Assembly: GCF_004682055.1 (NCBI RefSeq)
Contig: NZ_QUZU01000009.1
Location: 1-64,000 of the forward strand
From: Pseudomonas kairouanensis
Lineage (GTDB): Bacteria > Pseudomonadota > Gammaproteobacteria > Pseudomonadales > Pseudomonadaceae
Reading direction: 5' to 3'
Length of the DNA: 64,000 bases
Position 1 is the stretch's first letter. Each line of letters starts with the position of its first letter. The position numbers were made by a program, and so were the translations under genes. Of this stretch, positions 33,704 to 42,431 are shown one piece after another. The notes under the pieces are model-generated. The model had not been told where the DNA came from. It searched no databases and worked only from the letters and a program-made list of their open reading frames with translations.

Positions 33704-34903
33704 ATGTCTGGTAATCGTGGTGTCGTGTATCTCGGCAACGGCCAGGTCGAAGTACAGAAAATCGACTATCCCAAAATGCAGGACCCCCGTGGCAGGAAGA
33801 TCGAGCACGGCGTCATCCTGCGCGTGGTCTCCACCAATATTTGCGGCTCCGACCAACACATGGTGCGCGGCCGTACCACTGCCCAGACCGGCCTGGTGCT
33901 CGGTCATGAGATCACCGGTGAAGTGATCGAGAAGGGCAGCGACGTCGAAAACCTGAAGATCGGCGACCTGGTTTCCGTACCGTTCAACGTTGCCTGCGGG
34001 CGTTGCCGCTCGTGCAAAGAACAACACACCGGCGTCTGTCTGACCGTCAACCCGGCCCGTGCCGGTGGCGCCTACGGTTACGTGGACATGGGCGACTGGA
34101 CCGGCGGCCAAGCCGAATACGTGCTGGTGCCGTACGCCGACTTCAACCTGCTCAAACTGCCAGACCGCGACAAGGCCATGGAGAAAATCCGCGACCTGAC
34201 TTGCCTCTCCGACATTCTGCCCACCGGCTACCACGGCGCCGTGACGGCAGGCGTGGGCCCAGGCAGTACCGTGTACATCGCCGGTGCCGGTCCGGTGGGC
34301 CTGGCCGCTGCGGCTTCCGCACGCCTGCTGGGTGCTGCGGTGGTGATCATCGGTGACGTCAACCCGATCCGCCTGGCCCATGCCAAGGCCCAGGGTTTTG
34401 AAGTGGCCGACCTGTCCACCGACACCCCGCTGCACGAACAGATCGCCGCGCTGCTGGGCGAGCCGGAAGTGGACTGTGCCGTCGACGCGGTCGGCTTCGA
34501 AGCCCGTGGCCACGGCCATGAAGGCGTCAAGGCCGAAGCCCCGGCCACGGTACTCAACTCGCTGATGGGCGTGGTGCGTGTGGCGGGCAAGATCGGCATT
34601 CCGGGCCTCTACGTCACCGAAGATCCAGGTGCCGTGGACGCTGCCGCGAAAATGGGCAGCCTGAGCATTCGCTTTGGTCTGGGCTGGGCTAAATCCCACA
34701 GCTTCCACACCGGGCAAACGCCGGTGATGAAGTACAACCGCGCGCTGATGCAGGCGATCATGTGGGACCGTATCAACATTGCTGAAATCGTCGGCGTACA
34801 GGTGATCAGCCTGGATGACGCGCCGCGTGGGTATGGCGAGTTCGATGCGGGCGTGCCGAAGAAGTTTGTGATCGACCCGCACAAACTCTTCAGCGCTGCG
34901 TAA
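33704..34903 (+). CDS. fdhA: Glutathione-independent formaldehyde dehydrogenase FdhA
   Basis: A 399-residue zinc-dependent medium-chain dehydrogenase that oxidises formaldehyde to formate with bound NAD+. Catalytic zinc motif ICGSDQHMVRG, GHEITGEV, structural zinc cysteines in CGRCRSCKEQHTGVC, and nucleotide-binding VYIAGAGPVGLAAAA. It detoxifies the formaldehyde released by GbcAB, DgcAB and sarcosine oxidase. GCGAGGTG precedes the ATG. It closes the betaine regulon in this window. Confidence 0.96.
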   Translation: MSGNRGVVYLGNGQVEVQKIDYPKMQDPRGRKIEHGVILRVVSTNICGSDQHMVRGRTTAQTGLVLGHEITGEVIEKGSDVENLKIGDLVSVPFNVACGRCRSCKEQHTGVCLTVNPARAGGAYGYVDMGDWTGGQAEYVLVPYADFNLLKLPDRDKAMEKIRDLTCLSDILPTGYHGAVTAGVGPGSTVYIAGAGPVGLAAAASARLLGAAVVIIGDVNPIRLAHAKAQGFEVADLSTDTPLHEQIAALLGEPEVDCAVDAVGFEARGHGHEGVKAEAPATVLNSLMGVVRVAGKIGIPGLYVTEDPGAVDAAAKMGSLSIRFGLGWAKSHSFHTGQTPVMKYNRALMQAIMWDRINIAEIVGVQVISLDDAPRGYGEFDAGVPKKFVIDPHKLFSAA

Positions 34904-34923
34904 TTTTAAGGCCACATAGATCC

Positions 34924-35017
34924 AAATGTGGGAGCGGACTTGCTCGCGAATGCTGAGTGTCAGTCGACCGATACAGTGTTGACCCACCGCTTTCGCGAGC
35001 AAGCCCGCTCCCACATT
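34924..35017. repeat. REP pair between fdhA and the RskA-like gene
   Basis: Inverted arms of the GTGGGAGCGGRCTTGCTCGCGAA type in a convergent intergenic space. Confidence 0.9.
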
Positions 35018-35029
35018 GATGTTGTGTTG

Positions 35030-35488
35030 TCAGCGATAGACAAGTGCGCCTTGATACACCGTCGGCCCTGTAGGCTGCTTGCTCAACGACCCGCCTTTGA
35101 CCTCCGAACTCACCATCACCTCCACCGGCTTGCGGATGCTGGCCTGTTGGCGTGAATTCAAATCGATGATGCCTTTGCCATCCTCCGGCAGCAGCCCCAG
35201 TGAAACCGGCGCTTTACCTTCGGGCATGGCCCACAGTTCCAGGCTGCGTTCAGGCTCTGGCGCGGCGGTCGCAATAGGCTCGACTTCCAGATAATCCTTG
35301 TGCGCCATCAACTGCGCGGCGGGCTGTTGCTCGGTGGTGACCAGGGTCGCGGCGGATTTGACGTTGTCCTGGGTGTAGAGCGCGCCACCCAGACCCGCGA
35401 CAATTGCGAGGCAGACGCCGATAAACACGCGTGGGCGGCTCCAGAACGGGGGCCTTGGCTTGGGCGCGGTGTGGCGGGTGGCACTCAT
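35030..35488 (-). CDS. Orphan RskA-like (anti-sigma K) C-terminal domain protein
   Basis: A 152-residue protein with a cytoplasmic Pro/Arg-rich stub, one membrane helix (about 21-39) and a periplasmic domain. LELWAMPEGKAPVSLGLL followed by PEDGKGIIDL is the strand pattern of the RskA C-terminal domain. The N-terminal zinc-binding anti-sigma domain (HxxxCxxC) is absent, and no sigma-factor gene is next to it; the upstream neighbour is divergent. It is therefore either a truncated anti-sigma or a stand-alone envelope domain. The RskA assignment is by eye and moderately sure. Confidence 0.62.
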   Translation of the reverse strand: MSATRHTAPKPRPPFWSRPRVFIGVCLAIVAGLGGALYTQDNVKSAATLVTTEQQPAAQLMAHKDYLEVEPIATAAPEPERSLELWAMPEGKAPVSLGLLPEDGKGIIDLNSRQQASIRKPVEVMVSSEVKGGSLSKQPTGPTVYQGALVYR

Positions 35489-35623
35489 GGGCAGTTCCTG
35501 GCAGAAGTTGAAAGCCTTTCATGGACTATGTCCCTGCCACTGGGTTCCTTGAAGGGGCAGGAACAATGCGCCGGATACCCAGTCCAACGCCTGCTTTCGC
35601 ACCTATATCCAGAGGTTGTTCCA

Positions 35624-36193
35624 ATGAAGATTTCTCGCGGTTTCGCCCTTTCCTGCCTGATGACCCTGGCGGCCGGCCCGGTGTTCGCCGCAGGCTTCAG
35701 CCTTGGCGATGCGGCCAATGCCATTTCCGGCATGCAGGGTGGCAACAAAGCCGCCGCCGCTGCACCTTCGTCCGAGACGGCGGGTTTGCTCAGTGCCTTG
35801 ACTTCGCAATTGAACATCACCCCGGAACAAGCCGTGGGCGGCACCGGTGCCATGCTGGGCCTGGCCAAAAACAAACTGAGCGGCAATGACTATTCCCAAC
35901 TGGGCAACAGCGTGCCGGGCCTGGACCAACTGTCGGGCAACAATGCCCTGGGCAGCCTCGGGGCCTTGAGCGGGATGCTCGGCCAGACCGGTGGTAGCAA
36001 AACCAGCGGCCTGGATGGCCTGCTGGGTAACGTGAAGAACACCAGCGACCTGAACACCGCCTTCAGTGCCCTGGGCATGGACAGCGGCATGATCGGCCAG
36101 TTTGCACCGGTGATCCTGCAATACCTGGGCGGCCAGGGCGCCAGTGACTCGGTGCTGGGCAAACTGGCCCAGGCCTGGGGCACCGGCAGCTAG
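35624..36193 (+). CDS. DUF2780 family secreted protein
   Basis: A 189-residue protein with a Sec signal peptide (1-22, VFA cleavage). The mature part is low in complexity and rich in Gly, Ser, Leu and Ala, with repeated SxLGxLxGMLG-type turns, and contains the DUF2780-like core (LTSQLNITPEQAVGGTGAML, then GLDQLSGN). The ATG at 35624 has AGAGG upstream; the longer frame to 35300 is antisense to the RskA-like gene. Function is unknown. Its stop codon overlaps that of the convergent acyltransferase gene by four bases. Confidence 0.8.
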   Translation: MKISRGFALSCLMTLAAGPVFAAGFSLGDAANAISGMQGGNKAAAAAPSSETAGLLSALTSQLNITPEQAVGGTGAMLGLAKNKLSGNDYSQLGNSVPGLDQLSGNNALGSLGALSGMLGQTGGSKTSGLDGLLGNVKNTSDLNTAFSALGMDSGMIGQFAPVILQYLGGQGASDSVLGKLAQAWGTGS

Positions 36194-37083
36194 GTGCGCT
36201 CTGCGCGCAGTTGTTCGATGCGCGCATCCTTCTCCCGCCAGAGCTGGTTCACCCAGTTCTGGAGGTTCTTGCGAAACGCCGGATCATTCTCGTAGTCGCC
36301 CTGCCACAACGCCGGGTCCAACTCGCGGGTGCGGATATCAATGATCACCTTTGGCACCGCGCCGCTGACCAAGTCCCAGAACCCCGGAATCGTTTGCTGT
36401 GGATAAACCACGGTGACATCCAGGATGGCATCCAGTTGTTCCCCCATGGCCGCCAACACAAATGCCACGCCGCCTGCCTTGGGCTTGAGCAGATGGGCAA
36501 AAGGTGAAGCCTGCTGCGCCCGTTTGGCCGCGCTAAAGCGCGTGCCTTCCAGGTAGTTGACCACCGTCACCGGCTGGCGCTTGAACAGCTCGCAGGCCTG
36601 CTGGGTGATCTTCAAGTCCTGTCCCGCCAGCTCCGGGTGTTTGGCCAGGAACGCCTTGCTGTAGCGCTTCATGAACGGGTAGTCCAGCGCCCACCAGGCC
36701 AGGCCCAGGAAGGGCACCCAGATCAGTTCTTTTTTCAGGAAGAATTTGAAGAACGGCGTACGCCGGTTCAGGGCCTGGATCAGCGCCGGGATATCCACCC
36801 AGGATTGGTGGTTGCTGATGACGAGGTAAGAGGTATCACCCCGCAGGTCATTGCCACCGCGAATGTCCCACTGGGTCGGGATGCACAGCGCAAAGATGAG
36901 CTTGTCGATCTCGGCCCAAGTCTCGGCGATCCACATCACCGCCCAGGACATGTAATCGCGCGAGCGGCCGGGGGCCACCAGCTTGAGCAGGGCAAATACC
37001 ATCAACGGTCCGATCAGGACCAGGGTGTTGAGCAGTAGCAGCAGTGAGACAAAACAGCCGGTGAGCAGGCGGCGCATAAGCAA
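36190..37083 (-). CDS. YihG-like PlsC acyltransferase
   Basis: A 297-residue inner-membrane acyltransferase of the lysophosphatidate acyltransferase superfamily. One or two N-terminal helices come first, then the catalytic HX4D motif (SNHQSWVD) and the acceptor motif YLEGTRF. Similarity in length and in the segments FKFFLKKELIWVPFLGLAW (partial) and DYPFMKRYSK points to the YihG subgroup, which acylates lysophospholipids at sn-1 or sn-2. It is convergent with the DUF2780 gene and divergent from the protease gene. Confidence 0.88.
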   Translation of the reverse strand: MLMRRLLTGCFVSLLLLLNTLVLIGPLMVFALLKLVAPGRSRDYMSWAVMWIAETWAEIDKLIFALCIPTQWDIRGGNDLRGDTSYLVISNHQSWVDIPALIQALNRRTPFFKFFLKKELIWVPFLGLAWWALDYPFMKRYSKAFLAKHPELAGQDLKITQQACELFKRQPVTVVNYLEGTRFSAAKRAQQASPFAHLLKPKAGGVAFVLAAMGEQLDAILDVTVVYPQQTIPGFWDLVSGAVPKVIIDIRTRELDPALWQGDYENDPAFRKNLQNWVNQLWREKDARIEQLRAERT

Positions 37084-37249
37084 CTCTTGGATTCTTGTGG
37101 GCAGGCCATGATAGGCAAGCTGAGTCTAGAGGCCAAATCGCAATGTGTCGGACGAATGTTTCACAATGTGGCCGGTATGCTCGGGCGGCTAACTAAGTGC
37201 TGCCGTTGCGGTCTAGAATCCGCCTACTTCTTTCCGAGGAACTCACTTC

Positions 37250-37750
37250 GTGAAACTGCTATTTGCCTCGCTCGCTCTGGTCGCCTTGCCTGTCATGGCC
37301 GCCGAACCGACCCTCTACGGTCGCTATGAATACATCCAGTTGCCGGAGATCGGCGAAACCTTCAAGGCCAAGATGGACACCGGTGCGCTGACCGCCTCCC
37401 TGTCGGCCCGTGACATCGAGACCTTCACCCGTGACGGTGATGACTGGGTGCGCTTCCGTCCTGGCGGCAAGGATGCGTCCAACAAGGTCTACGAGCACAA
37501 GGTGGCGCGTATCAGCAAGATCAAGAGTCGCGCCGACGAAGACGAAGACAAGGACGAAGCCAGCGTGGCCAAGCGCCCGGTGATCGACCTGGAGATGTGC
37601 CTGGGTAACGTCAAGCGCACCGTCGAGGTCAACCTTACCGACCGCAGCAGTTTCAACTACCCGCTGCTGATCGGCGCCAAGGCCCTGCGTGAATTTGGCG
37701 CTGCGGTGAACCCGGCCCGTCGTTACACTGCCGACAAACCGGACTGCTGA
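37250..37750 (+). CDS. Retropepsin-like (PF05618, 'ATP-dependent zinc protease') secreted protein
   Basis: A 166-residue protein starting with GTG at 37250; GAGGA lies about ten bases upstream. It has a signal peptide (1-18, VMAAE) and the PF05618 fold with the aspartic-protease-like triad D43-T44-G45 in KMDTGALTASL. An acidic/basic insertion (about 85-105: DEDEDKDEASVAKR) interrupts the core, and NYPLLIGAKALREF follows as in the family. The old name 'ATP-dependent zinc protease' is not supported by motifs; a retropepsin-like fold is more likely. It lies 9 bp before creB, as in P. aeruginosa, suggesting a link to CreBC. Confidence 0.85.
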   Translation: MKLLFASLALVALPVMAAEPTLYGRYEYIQLPEIGETFKAKMDTGALTASLSARDIETFTRDGDDWVRFRPGGKDASNKVYEHKVARISKIKSRADEDEDKDEASVAKRPVIDLEMCLGNVKRTVEVNLTDRSSFNYPLLIGAKALREFGAAVNPARRYTADKPDC

Positions 37751-37759
37751 CAGAACCCC

Positions 37760-38428
37760 ATGCCCCACATCCTGATTGTCGAAGACGAAGCGGCCATCGC
37801 CGACACACTGATATTCGCCCTGCAAGGCGAGGGCTTCACCACCACCTGGCTGAGCCTTGGCCAGGAGGCGCTGGCCTATCAACGCCAGAGCCCGGCGGAC
37901 CTGATCATCCTCGACATCGGCCTGCCGGACATCACCGGTTTTGAAACCTGCAAGCAACTGCGCCGGTTCAGCGAAGTGCCGGTGATGTTCCTCAGTGCGC
38001 GCGATGGCGAGATCGACCGGGTGGTGGGGCTGGAGATTGGTGCCGACGACTATGTGGTCAAGCCGTTCAGCCCGCGTGAAGTGGCAGCGCGGGTGCGGGC
38101 GATCCTCAAGCGCGTTGGCCCTGGCGTGGCGCCGCCGGTGTTCCAGGTGGACCTGGAGCGCATGCAGATCAACTATCGTGGCCAGCCCCTGAGCCTCACG
38201 CGCCACGAATTTCGCCTGCTGCAAAGCCTGCTGGAGCAACCCGAGCGGGTGTTCAGCCGCGAGCAATTGCTGGACGCGGTAGGTGTGGCGGCCGATGCCG
38301 GCTACGAGCGCAACATCGACAGCCATATCAAAAGCCTGCGCAGCAAACTACGCAGCGTGGCGGCGGATGCCGAGCCGATCCAGACCCATCGCGGCCTGGG
38401 CTACAGCTACAGCCCGAGCCACAGCTGA
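37760..38428 (+). CDS. creB: Response regulator CreB
   Basis: A 222-residue OmpR/PhoB-type regulator. Receiver domain with acidic pair E8/D9 and phospho-acceptor D52 (IILDIGLPD), conserved MFLSARD and K in YVVKPFSP. C-terminal winged helix (LTRHEFRLLQSLL; DSHIKSLRSKL; THRGLGYSY). It pairs with CreC (start overlaps its stop) and in Pseudomonas takes part in responses to beta-lactams acting through PBP4, metabolism and biofilm. Confidence 0.94.
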   Translation: MPHILIVEDEAAIADTLIFALQGEGFTTTWLSLGQEALAYQRQSPADLIILDIGLPDITGFETCKQLRRFSEVPVMFLSARDGEIDRVVGLEIGADDYVVKPFSPREVAARVRAILKRVGPGVAPPVFQVDLERMQINYRGQPLSLTRHEFRLLQSLLEQPERVFSREQLLDAVGVAADAGYERNIDSHIKSLRSKLRSVAADAEPIQTHRGLGYSYSPSHS

Positions 38429-39867
38429 TGCGCCTGGGGCTGCGGATCTTCCTGGTGTATGCGCTGTTTATCGGCCTCACCGGCTACTTTGTGCTCAGCA
38501 CCGTGATGAAGGAAATCCGCCCCGGGGTGCGTCAGTCCACCGAAGAAACCCTGGTGGACACCGCCAACCTGCTGGCCGAAATCCTGCGCGAGGACGTGAA
38601 GCACGGCACCCTCGGCCAAAGTCACTGGCCCGAACTGCTCAAGGCCTACGGCAATCGCCAGCCGGGGGCGACCATCTGGGGCTTGCCCAAGAACCAGGTC
38701 AACCACCGCATCTATGTCACCGATGCCAAGGGCACCGTGCTGCTGGACTCCACGGGCGAAGCGGTGGGCCAGGACTATTCCAAGTGGAACGACGTGTACC
38801 TGACCCTGCGCGGCGAATACGGTGCCCGTTCCACCCGCAGCGATACGCAGGACGCTACCTCCTCGGTGATGCACGTTGGCGCGCCGATCCGCGACAACGG
38901 CCAGATCATCGGCGTGGTCACCGTGGCCAAACCCAACAGCTCGTTGCAGCCCTATGTGGACCGCACCGAGCGGCGCCTGCTGTGGTACGGCGCCGGGCTG
39001 GTGATCCTGGGCTTGCTGCTGGGCGCGTTGTTGTCGTGGTGGTTGAGCATGGCCTTGCGTCGCCTCACGGCCTATGCGCAAGCCGTCAGCGAAGGCCGGC
39101 GTGCCGAGTTGCCGCATTACCGGGGCGGCGAACTCAAGCAACTGTCCAGCGCCGTGGAACACATGCGTACGCAGTTGGAGGGCAAGGCCTACGTCGAGCA
39201 TTACGTGCACACCCTGACCCACGAATTGAAAAGCCCACTGGCGGCCATTCGCGGCGCGGCCGAACTGCTGCAGGGCGATATGAGCCGCGAGCAGCAGCAG
39301 CGTTTCGTCGGCAACATCGACAGCGAAAGCGCGCGCTTGCAGCAACTGATCGAACGCTTGCTGAACCTGGCACAAGTGGAGCAGCGCCAAGGCCTGGACG
39401 AACAGGCGAGCATCCCGCTGGCGGCCATGGTGGAGGCAGTGCTCAACGCCCAATGTGCGCGGATCGAAGGGGCAGGCTTGCAGGTCGAACAGACGATTGC
39501 GGCGAGTGTGAAGGTGTATGGCGAACCCTTTCTGCTGCGCCAGGCCCTGGGCAACCTGTTGGAGAACGCGCTGGATTTCACTCCCCAAGGCGGCACGTTG
39601 CGATTCAGTGCGCAAACCCGCAACAACGAGGTGCACATCAGCCTGTTCAACCAGGCCGCGCCGATTCCCGACTACGCCCTGCCACGCCTGAGCGAGCGCT
39701 TCTACTCGCTGCCACGCCCGGCCAGCGGGCGCAAAAGCACGGGCCTGGGCCTCAACTTTGTCGAGGAAGTGATGAAGCTGCACGGCGGCGCATTGCAGAT
39801 CGGCAATGTGCAAGGCGGAGTGCAAGTGGTGCTGCATCTGCACACAATCTCCACATTGCCCACATAA
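38428..39867 (+). CDS. creC: Sensor histidine kinase CreC
   Basis: A 479-residue inner-membrane kinase. Membrane helices at about 6-24 and 186-207 enclose a periplasmic sensor domain. HAMP-like linker, then the H-box with His265 (THELKSPLAAIRG), N-box (GNLLENALDF) and G-box (GRKSTGLGLNFV). It phosphorylates CreB. Its start shares one base with the creB stop. Size and order match the E. coli and Pseudomonas family. Confidence 0.94.
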   Translation: MRLGLRIFLVYALFIGLTGYFVLSTVMKEIRPGVRQSTEETLVDTANLLAEILREDVKHGTLGQSHWPELLKAYGNRQPGATIWGLPKNQVNHRIYVTDAKGTVLLDSTGEAVGQDYSKWNDVYLTLRGEYGARSTRSDTQDATSSVMHVGAPIRDNGQIIGVVTVAKPNSSLQPYVDRTERRLLWYGAGLVILGLLLGALLSWWLSMALRRLTAYAQAVSEGRRAELPHYRGGELKQLSSAVEHMRTQLEGKAYVEHYVHTLTHELKSPLAAIRGAAELLQGDMSREQQQRFVGNIDSESARLQQLIERLLNLAQVEQRQGLDEQASIPLAAMVEAVLNAQCARIEGAGLQVEQTIAASVKVYGEPFLLRQALGNLLENALDFTPQGGTLRFSAQTRNNEVHISLFNQAAPIPDYALPRLSERFYSLPRPASGRKSTGLGLNFVEEVMKLHGGALQIGNVQGGVQVVLHLHTISTLPT

Positions 39868-39888
39868 AACCCCCACACAGGCTGCCCA

Positions 39889-39916
39889 GACTCTCTGCAT
39901 CAAAACAGGGAGAGTC
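39889..39916 (+). promoter_or_regulatory. Hairpin overlapping the creD ribosome binding site
   Basis: GACTCTC (39889-39895) pairs perfectly with GAGAGTC (39910-39916). The second arm contains the GGGAGAG Shine-Dalgarno of creD, whose ATG is at 39919. A hairpin here would hide the ribosome binding site. No TTCAC-N6-TTCAC cre tag was seen in the short creC-creD gap. Confidence 0.4.
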
Positions 39917-39918
39917 CC

Positions 39919-41292
39919 ATGAACCGCAGTCTGTTTTTAAAACTGGGCGCGATTGCGCTGCTGATGCTGGTATTGCTGATTCCATTGCTGATGATCAACG
40001 GCATCATTGGCGACCGCCAGCATACGCGCGACACCGTGCTGGAAGACATTGCCCGCAGTTCCAGTTTCAGCCAGCGCCTTACCGGCCCGGTGATGGTGGT
40101 GCCGTACCGCAAGACCGTGCGCGAGTGGAAACTCAATGAAAAGCTCAACAAACGCTATGAAGAAACCCGCGAGGAGCGTGGTCGCTTGTACTTCCTGCCG
40201 GACCGTTTTGAACTGGACGGCAAGGTGCAGACCGAGCTGCGTGCGCGAGGTATCTACCAGGCGCGGCTGTACCATGCCGACAACCGCATCAGTGGGCGTT
40301 TTGAGCTGCCTGCGCAATTGGGCATCAGTGAAGACTTCACCGATTACCGCTTTGAACCGGCGTTCCTGGCGGTGGGCATCAGCGATATCCGTGGCATCGA
40401 AAACGCACTGAAACTGGAGTTGGGCGGCCAGCAGCTGGATTTCGAGCCGGGCTCCCAGGTGGACTGGCTGGGTGAGGGCGTGCATGTGCCGCTGCCGCAA
40501 CAGGACAGTAAAAAACCCTACGTGCTGGACTTCGCCTTCGACCTGCGCCTGCAAGGCACTGAGCAGTTGCAAGTGGTACCTGTGGGCAAGATCAGCCAGG
40601 TGTCCCTGGTGTCCAACTGGCCACACCCGAGTTTTATCGGCAATTTCCTGCCGGCCCAACGTGAAGTCACCGACAGCGGCTTTACCGCCAATTGGCAGAC
40701 CACGTTCTTTTCCACCAACCTCGAACAAGCCCTGCAAGATTGCCTGGACGGGCAAGGCTGCAAGGGTTTCAACAACCGCAGCTTCGGCGTGAACTTCATC
40801 GACCCGGTGGACCAGTACCTCAAGAGCGACCGGGCGATCAAATACGCGCTGCTGTTCATCGCGTTGACCTTTGCCGGCTTCTTTCTGTTCGAAGTGCTCA
40901 AGAACCTGGCGGTGCACCCCATGCAGTACGCCCTGGTGGGGTTTGCCCTGGCGTTTTTCTACCTGCTGCTGTTGTCGTTGTCCGAGCACATAGGTTTCGC
41001 CCTGGCCTACCTCGTCTCTGCCAGTGCCTGTGTGTTGTTGATCGGTTTTTACGTGTGCCATGTGCTGCGTAGCGTCAGCCACGGTTTGGGCTTTTCGGCG
41101 GGGCTGGCGGCGTTGTATGGCCTGTTGTACGGGCTGTTGAGTGCTGAGGATTACGCACTGCTGATGGGCTCGCTGCTGCTGTTCGGCCTGCTGGGTACGG
41201 TGATGGTGCTGACGCGCAAACTGGACTGGTATGGCGTGGGCAAGCGCAAAGCGGTGGAACCGCTGCAGTTTGACCTGGAGGCGGTGCAATGA
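39919..41292 (+). CDS. creD: Inner-membrane protein CreD
   Basis: A 457-residue CreD-family protein with one N-terminal helix (about 8-28), a large periplasmic domain (to about 310; DRQHTRDTVLEDIARSSSFSQ near its start, quoted partly) and about six C-terminal membrane helices. It is the main CreB-induced gene in Aeromonas, Stenotrophomonas and Pseudomonas, and its loss affects beta-lactam response and envelope integrity. It follows creC by 51 bp, so it may also be co-transcribed. Confidence 0.93.
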   Translation: MNRSLFLKLGAIALLMLVLLIPLLMINGIIGDRQHTRDTVLEDIARSSSFSQRLTGPVMVVPYRKTVREWKLNEKLNKRYEETREERGRLYFLPDRFELDGKVQTELRARGIYQARLYHADNRISGRFELPAQLGISEDFTDYRFEPAFLAVGISDIRGIENALKLELGGQQLDFEPGSQVDWLGEGVHVPLPQQDSKKPYVLDFAFDLRLQGTEQLQVVPVGKISQVSLVSNWPHPSFIGNFLPAQREVTDSGFTANWQTTFFSTNLEQALQDCLDGQGCKGFNNRSFGVNFIDPVDQYLKSDRAIKYALLFIALTFAGFFLFEVLKNLAVHPMQYALVGFALAFFYLLLLSLSEHIGFALAYLVSASACVLLIGFYVCHVLRSVSHGLGFSAGLAALYGLLYGLLSAEDYALLMGSLLLFGLLGTVMVLTRKLDWYGVGKRKAVEPLQFDLEAVQ

Positions 41293-41359
41293 TTGGGTTG
41301 CGTGAGGATCAGCGGGTGAAGGAGAGGCTGGTCAGCTTTCTCAACAACGCCGCCGCACA

Positions 41360-41451
41360 ATGTGGGAACGGGCTTGCTCGCGAAAGCGGTGGGTCAGTCA
41401 ATGAATTTCTTACTGATAGACCGCATTCGCGAGCAAGCCCGCTCCCACATT
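41360..41451. repeat. REP pair downstream of creD
   Basis: Inverted arms of the GTGGGAACGGGCTTGCTCGCGAA type between convergent creD and the GST gene. Confidence 0.9.
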
Positions 41452-41466
41452 GGACAGCGGTGGGTT

Positions 41467-42096
41467 CTAGACTGGTGGCTGGGTCTGCTGCATTGAAGGA
41501 CGCTGGCTGACCTCGGCGTACCAAGCGGCAAGCTTGGGGTTATCCAACCGCCACTGCATATCCGGATGACGGAAGTCCAGATAACCCAAGGCACACGCCG
41601 CGCTGATCGCGGCGATATCGAAGTGGCTGGTCAGCTCTGCAATTGCGTCCGCTTCCAGCTCGGCGAGGCCGCGACGAATCTTGTTGCGCTGTTCGTCCAG
41701 CCACAGGTCCCAGTGTTTCTCTACCGGGCGCAGGGCGGTCTCATAGCGCACCAGCAACGCAGCCTCCATGATCCCATCGGCGAGGGAGGCCAGGGTCAGG
41801 CGGCGCCAGCGGGCCGAGCCGTCACGGGGGATAAGCGGGTTGCCGACGTGCTGGTGGTCGAAGTAGTCGAGGATCACCCGGCTGTCGTGCAGCATTGAAC
41901 CGTCGGCCAGGCGCAGGGCGGGGATCTTGCCCACGGGGTTGCCTTGCACCACATCGGCGTCCGGGTTGACCGGTGTCGGCATGCAGGCTTGCAGGCTCAC
42001 GCGGCCTTGCTGGCCGGTTTCCAGCAGCAGTACGCGGACTTTGCGTACAAAGGGCGAAGCGGGGTTGTGGAACAAGGTCATGCTGGGGGCGGACAT
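41467..42096 (-). CDS. Glutathione S-transferase family protein
   Basis: A 209-residue GST with an N-terminal thioredoxin-like domain (MTLFHNPASPFVRKVRVLL, with Ser in SPF as the likely glutathione-activating residue; NPVGKIPAL and the conserved DSRVILDY) and a helical C-terminal domain. Three in-frame ATGs exist (42102, 42096, 42081). GAGG is well placed for 42096, which is used. The substrate is unknown. Confidence 0.88.
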   Translation of the reverse strand: MSAPSMTLFHNPASPFVRKVRVLLLETGQQGRVSLQACMPTPVNPDADVVQGNPVGKIPALRLADGSMLHDSRVILDYFDHQHVGNPLIPRDGSARWRRLTLASLADGIMEAALLVRYETALRPVEKHWDLWLDEQRNKIRRGLAELEADAIAELTSHFDIAAISAACALGYLDFRHPDMQWRLDNPKLAAWYAEVSQRPSMQQTQPPV

Positions 42097-42151
42097 GGGC
42101 ATTCCTCAGTTTGGGCAGTGGCTAGCCTAGAGGTATCGAAGGTGTTTTTGA

Positions 42152-42246
42152 AGGCCTCTTCGCGAGCAAGCCCGCTCCCACATTTGACCCCATTGTGTCA
42201 GGCGGATCGCGGTCGAATGTGGGAGCGGGCTTGCTCGCGAAAGCGC
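42152..42246. repeat. REP pair (inside-out orientation)
   Basis: Left arm TTCGCGAGCAAGCCCGCTCCCA and right arm GTGGGAGCGGGCTTGCTCGCGA, joined by a spacer containing a GACC...GGTC dyad. The right arm ends at the stop of the 60-residue membrane protein gene. Confidence 0.88.
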
Positions 42247-42248
42247 CA

Positions 42249-42431
42249 TCAGCTACGCCGCTTAAACAACCCCCAAGTCGCAATGGCAGCCGGAACCCCC
42301 AACCCCACCCAACTGAGCGAATCCCACCCCCCATCCCCCAGCAACGCCGCAAACAACCCGGCAGCACTGAGCAGGCCAATCCCCAGTGGAATACCGAACA
42401 CTTTCCAGAAGCTCGACTGACGTGGCTTCAT
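42249..42431 (-). CDS. Small two-helix membrane protein
   Basis: A 60-residue protein with two predicted membrane helices (about 11-29 and 37-53) and a basic C-terminus (KRRS). The ATG at 42431 overlaps the PepSY gene stop (ATGA), showing translational coupling. Small proteins of this type often follow PepSY-TM genes in siderophore loci. No function is known. Confidence 0.75.
   Translation of the reverse strand: MKPRQSSFWKVFGIPLGIGLLSAAGLFAALLGDGGWDSLSWVGLGVPAAIATWGLFKRRS

Noticed and set aside
39868-39918. CreB binding tag before creD
   Set aside because: No TTCAC-N6-TTCAC or close variant was found in the gap between creC and creD.
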